From NCBI RefSeq assembly GCF_024295805.1, contig NZ_JANCLX010000028.1, positions 53,506-117,505 on the forward strand: DNA of 64,000 bases, given 5' to 3'. This document shows positions 61,373-64,000 of the stretch, one piece after another. The first letter of the stretch is position 1. Every line of letters starts with the position of its first letter. Below the pieces are notes generated by a model. It searched no databases. It saw only the letters and a program-made list of their open reading frames with translations, and was not told where the DNA came from. The stretch comes from Streptomyces cucumeris (lineage in GTDB: Bacteria; Actinomycetota; Actinomycetes; Streptomycetales; Streptomycetaceae). The position numbers were made by a program, and so were the translations under genes.

Positions 61373-62593
61373 TCAGCAGTCTGCCACATACACTTTCTCG
61401 CCCAACATGAGAGGTGCGTCAGCAGGGCCCTTGATGTAGGGGCCGCGCCAGATGAGGCGGTGTTCCTGGGCGGAGGGGTACCACTGCCGGACCTTGTGCA
61501 TCCGCACAGGCCAGCGGTGATGATAGGTCCGTGCCTGCTTCTCCACTCCCGCCTCTTTCGCACGCTGCGAAGGGATCTGCTGGGTCAGGCGCACCACCCG
61601 GATGTCGGGGTCGTCCGGGCGTCCTGACGGGGCGGTGAGCGGCGTGGCCACGGGTTGGGTGGTGGTGACGCCTTGGGCGACGAGTCGCCAGAAGCCGAAC
61701 ATGTAGCGGCAGGCGAAGTCGTCGTTCGGATCGTCGATGCGGCCGCCTGTCCACTCGCCGATGTCGCCGGTCGGCTGAGCCCGCCATGCGGAGGCTTGCG
61801 TGAGGGCCGTCTGCAACAGATTGTGCTGCTCTGTCAGTAGTTCAGTGGACTCGTCGATGGCCGTCACGGCCGCATCGCCGCGCATCCCGTACATGCCGTC
61901 AGGGACGAGCCTTGGGATGGGGTGGCCGCTGGCGCGGGCGTTCGTTACTGCTGCGCGCCACTCGGCGGGTTGGACGGGGCCGTCCCGGTCCATGAACGTG
62001 CTGATGCGTACTCCGTCATAGGTGGCGGCAGGGAGTATCTGGTGTTGGGTGACGAACTGCCAGCCGAAGGCGGCCGTGTCGGAGACTGTTCCGGTTCTGT
62101 TGACGCACACCACCGGCTCGGGCAACACGAGAAGGCCCATGGGGGTCACGATGTCCCGGTCTCGGGAGAGGGTGCTGAGGTCACCGGGTTCCAGCGTGGC
62201 CGCGGCCGCCATCACAGCGGCGTGGGCAGAAGGTGAGATCACCATGAGTTCTGCCGAACTCAGCACCTCGAGATGCTGCGCCAACTGCCACTCTGCGGCC
62301 GCGTCCGGGCTGGCGGGCCAGGGTGGCTTCTTGCCCAGCTTGCCCAGCACCATCGAGCAGGCCACATCCCACTCGGAATTCCGGGGCGCATCGCTGTTGA
62401 GCAGAACCCGGTACATGTCGCCCAGCACATGGTTGATGTTGGAGCTGACCATCATTCGCACCCATGGGTTGCCCGGCAGGTGACGAAGGGTCTCCGCCCG
62501 CATCCTGGACGCCGTCGTTGCGGCCTTGCTTGTGGTCCACTCATTTGAACGGTCCCGGCCGCGCTCCTTCTTACCCCGGCTCGCCTTCCCCAT
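61373..62593 (-). CDS. Unknown protein, 406 residues
   Basis: The N-terminus is strongly basic (MGKASRGKKERGRDRSN), then helical. A core DIVTPMGLLVLPEPVVCVNR and a C-terminus WPVRMHKVRQWYPSAQEHRL, IWRGPYIKGPADAPL, look globular. No signal peptide, membrane segment or catalytic motif is recognised. Similar proteins with the same ending (KGPADAP...GEKVYV) occur singly in Streptomyces accessory regions. Complete by length, with an ATG start; the ribosome-binding site is weak. Confidence 0.65.
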   Translation of the reverse strand: MGKASRGKKERGRDRSNEWTTSKAATTASRMRAETLRHLPGNPWVRMMVSSNINHVLGDMYRVLLNSDAPRNSEWDVACSMVLGKLGKKPPWPASPDAAAEWQLAQHLEVLSSAELMVISPSAHAAVMAAAATLEPGDLSTLSRDRDIVTPMGLLVLPEPVVCVNRTGTVSDTAAFGWQFVTQHQILPAATYDGVRISTFMDRDGPVQPAEWRAAVTNARASGHPIPRLVPDGMYGMRGDAAVTAIDESTELLTEQHNLLQTALTQASAWRAQPTGDIGEWTGGRIDDPNDDFACRYMFGFWRLVAQGVTTTQPVATPLTAPSGRPDDPDIRVVRLTQQIPSQRAKEAGVEKQARTYHHRWPVRMHKVRQWYPSAQEHRLIWRGPYIKGPADAPLMLGEKVYVADC

Positions 62594-62694
62594 CCCCGCC
62601 CCTCCAGTCGATGTGCCCCAGAGCTACCCACCTGCTACCGGCTTCGACACCGCCCAACAGCACAGCAGCAGCCAGTGCCGGGGTCTGCCCCAGG

Positions 62695-63040
62695 TCAGGT
62701 GCGGAAGCGGGAGAGCCAACCGCCGGACTTCTGCGCGGTCGGCTCGGCTTCCTGCTCCTAGCGGCGGCGCTCCTGCTCCTGGCGCTCGCGTTCGTCGGCG
62801 TCAGCCTGCTGCTGGGCTGTGACGGCCCGGCTCTGGCAGTCCTCACACAGGTCTGGGTGCGCCTGCTGCGGCTGGCTCCTGTCGGAGCGGCTTGTCGGCG
62901 CAGGCCGGGGCTTCCCACGTGGCGGCGCTGCGGCTTCGGTGGCGAGCCCGGCCCGCTTGGACGACGTCGAGCGCCAGCTCGACGTCGCGATTCGCCGACG
63001 CCGCCGAGCTCCGAACCCAGATGGGTCTGCGGCGGTACAT
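62695..63040 (-). pseudogene. Small Cys-containing gene broken by frameshift and amber codon
   Basis: From ATG 63040 one frame reads YRRRPIWVRSSAAS, NRDVELALDVVQAGRARHR and ATWEAPACADKPL before ending. A second frame continues with HPDLCEDCQSRAV and ERERQEQERRR, meets TAG at 62758-62760, then EQEAEPTAQKSGGWLSRFR to a stop at 62695. The combined product would be a Cys4-type small protein. Confidence 0.5.
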
Positions 63041-63273
63041 GCGCGCCCGCAGCGATGCCTTTGTTTTTGAGTTTAACGAATCTCTATTCGGTGCTATTGG
63101 GTAGGTCAAGCCGACGCGCCGTGGTGTATGCGGCTTGGGGACATTGGCCGGTATCTCCTGAGAATTATTGGTGGCTGATAGTTGCCTGTTACTGCTCTGG
63201 TGGCCGTGATGGGATCGCGGCATCTGATGGGGGCTCACGCGGGCAGCCTCCATTTTCAGGGGGAGGGGTTGTT
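63041..63273. promoter_or_regulatory. AT-richer leader of the right-end secreted-protein gene
   Basis: No gene is supported here. Composition is clearly less GC-rich than elsewhere, and GGGGGAGGGG at 63259-63268 is the ribosome-binding site for the TTG start at 63274. Confidence 0.4.
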
Positions 63274-64000
63274 TTGCATTTGAGGACATTTCTGTTATCC
63301 GCTGTGTCTGCGGCGGCTGCTCTGGCCGTGACACTTCCAGCTGAACCAGTGGGCGCTGCGTCCTTGAGTGGGCATCAGGAAGTCAGATCGCAGTATGTGA
63401 AGCCTCGGCCGGTTCCCGTGTCGGGTCCCGCTGCGGGGCCTTCAGTGAAGCCTGGGCAGCGCAGCAGCGTCCAGATGGGTGAGAGCTGTTCCGCTTTGGA
63501 CGCTGGGGGGAAAGAGAGCTGCACTCGTGCGATCTCGGATTCTGAGATGCCACTTCAGGTCCGCAGAGGACGTGGACTGAGGGCAGGTGTGAATCCGCCG
63601 AGTTGGTGTGCAGCCGAGCTCAGGGGTAAACGCGAGGCAGTGTGCCTGGTCTCCGGAATCCGCTACACGACCTATCGCACCGTCAACGGCCAGAGACGGT
63701 TGACGGGATCAGCCGACATCGTCGCCATCAACTACAGCTACGGCGAAACGGGCCTGCCTTCATGGGGCAATCAGGCGGACGTCTCTGCCTACCGCCTCTG
63801 GGGTGACGGCAAGAAGGCATTCATCGGCGGCAAGGCCAGCAAGGGCGGCTCCTGCAAGCAGCACGAATCGAAGTTTCCCACGAAAAAGCTCGCCCCAGTC
63901 AACTATTGGAAGCTCGGCGAGTCCTTCTTCGAGACCACGATCACCAGGCACGGAGCAAAGGGCCGGTGTACCAATAAGTGGGCGCTGCGCTTCACCAATC
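63274..64000 (+). CDS. Secreted protein, possibly NucA/NucB-type nuclease (3' end outside window)
   Basis: The frame opens at TTG 63274 behind GGGGGAGGGG and is still open at the window end (242 codons). The signal peptide is MHLRTFLLSAVSAAAALAV...VGAA. The mature part has a Pro-rich linker, then a Cys-containing domain (PPSWCAAELRGKREAVCLVS, GSCKQHESKFPTKKLAP, KGRCTNKWALRFTN). Such domains precede the DNase_NucA_NucB region in several Streptomyces secreted proteins, but that region would lie beyond the edge. Codon use is less GC-biased than its neighbours over the first 100 codons. Confidence 0.6.
   Translation, partial: MHLRTFLLSAVSAAAALAVTLPAEPVGAASLSGHQEVRSQYVKPRPVPVSGPAAGPSVKPGQRSSVQMGESCSALDAGGKESCTRAISDSEMPLQVRRGRGLRAGVNPPSWCAAELRGKREAVCLVSGIRYTTYRTVNGQRRLTGSADIVAINYSYGETGLPSWGNQADVSAYRLWGDGKKAFIGGKASKGGSCKQHESKFPTKKLAPVNYWKLGESFFETTITRHGAKGRCTNKWALRFTN

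Noticed and set aside
62571..63334. 115- and 163-residue minus-strand frames near the right end
   Set aside because: Neither matches the frame pattern of the recognisable Cys-protein relic as a whole, and both extend into AT-rich non-coding leader sequence.

Overview
The window is high-GC actinomycete DNA and almost certainly from a Streptomyces. Supporting signs are strong GC bias at third codon positions, frequent GTG starts, many ATGA/GTGA start-stop overlaps, and protein families typical of the genus (DUF5937-ArsR, DUF6083, DUF6233, LGFP-repeat secreted proteins, XRE-TPR regulators, IS481/IS701/IS5/IS3 debris).

Left part (about 1-22 kb). After a truncated secreted HNH nuclease gene and an IS701-type transposase relic lies a compact aminocyclitol biosynthetic gene cluster. 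A divergent MFS exporter/ArsR-type regulator pair shares an inverted-repeat operator. Then come a 2-deoxy-scyllo-inosose synthase-like sugar-phosphate cyclase, a bicupin, an SDR, a BtrS-like aminotransferase and an ATP-grasp ligase on one strand. A second MFS exporter and a YabN-like (TP-methylase + MazG) fusion run the other way. From a shared regulatory region a long translationally coupled run departs: glycosyltransferase, Gfo/Idh oxidoreductase, second DegT-family aminotransferase, type II thioesterase, class III aminotransferase, pyrimidine-nucleoside-phosphorylase homologue and TauD-like dioxygenase. Two strong hairpins separate these from an inositol-monophosphatase homologue. My reading is an aminocyclitol core made by cyclase plus transaminase, amino-sugar enzymes, possible ribosylation/dephosphorylation and carboxyl-amine ligation. 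The product is not recognised.

Middle (22-26 kb). A decayed IS481 element is followed by an XRE-TPR regulator. Head-to-head with it is a 56-residue peptide gene with a secretion-signal-like N-terminus. TTGNCAA-type motifs lie in their shared upstream region and also before the cyclase gene. This resembles an RRNPP-type peptide/receptor pair and is the best candidate for an undescribed regulatory system here.

Right part (26-64 kb). This is accessory DNA with much gene decay: a RecD2-like helicase, DUF6083 protein, XRE repressor with a striking triple operator, a run of four or five small immunity-like genes (DUF4253, DUF4259 and others), a complete IS3-family element next to an IS5 relic, a helicase missing its Walker A, an XRE regulator, a paralogue of the left-end HNH nuclease, a secreted lectin and four small phage-lysis-like genes. 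Directly abutting the last is a five-repeat type I-E CRISPR array whose central repeat is a chimera joining two oppositely oriented half-arrays; no cas genes are present. Further right are a PAF-acetylhydrolase-like esterase, a DUF6233 protein, a conjugation-type coupling ATPase split by an amber codon, a MarR/amidohydrolase divergent pair, two secreted proteins with different N-terminal repeats but a common C-terminal domain, a membrane-spanning HTH protein, several pseudogenes and a secreted protein running off the right end.
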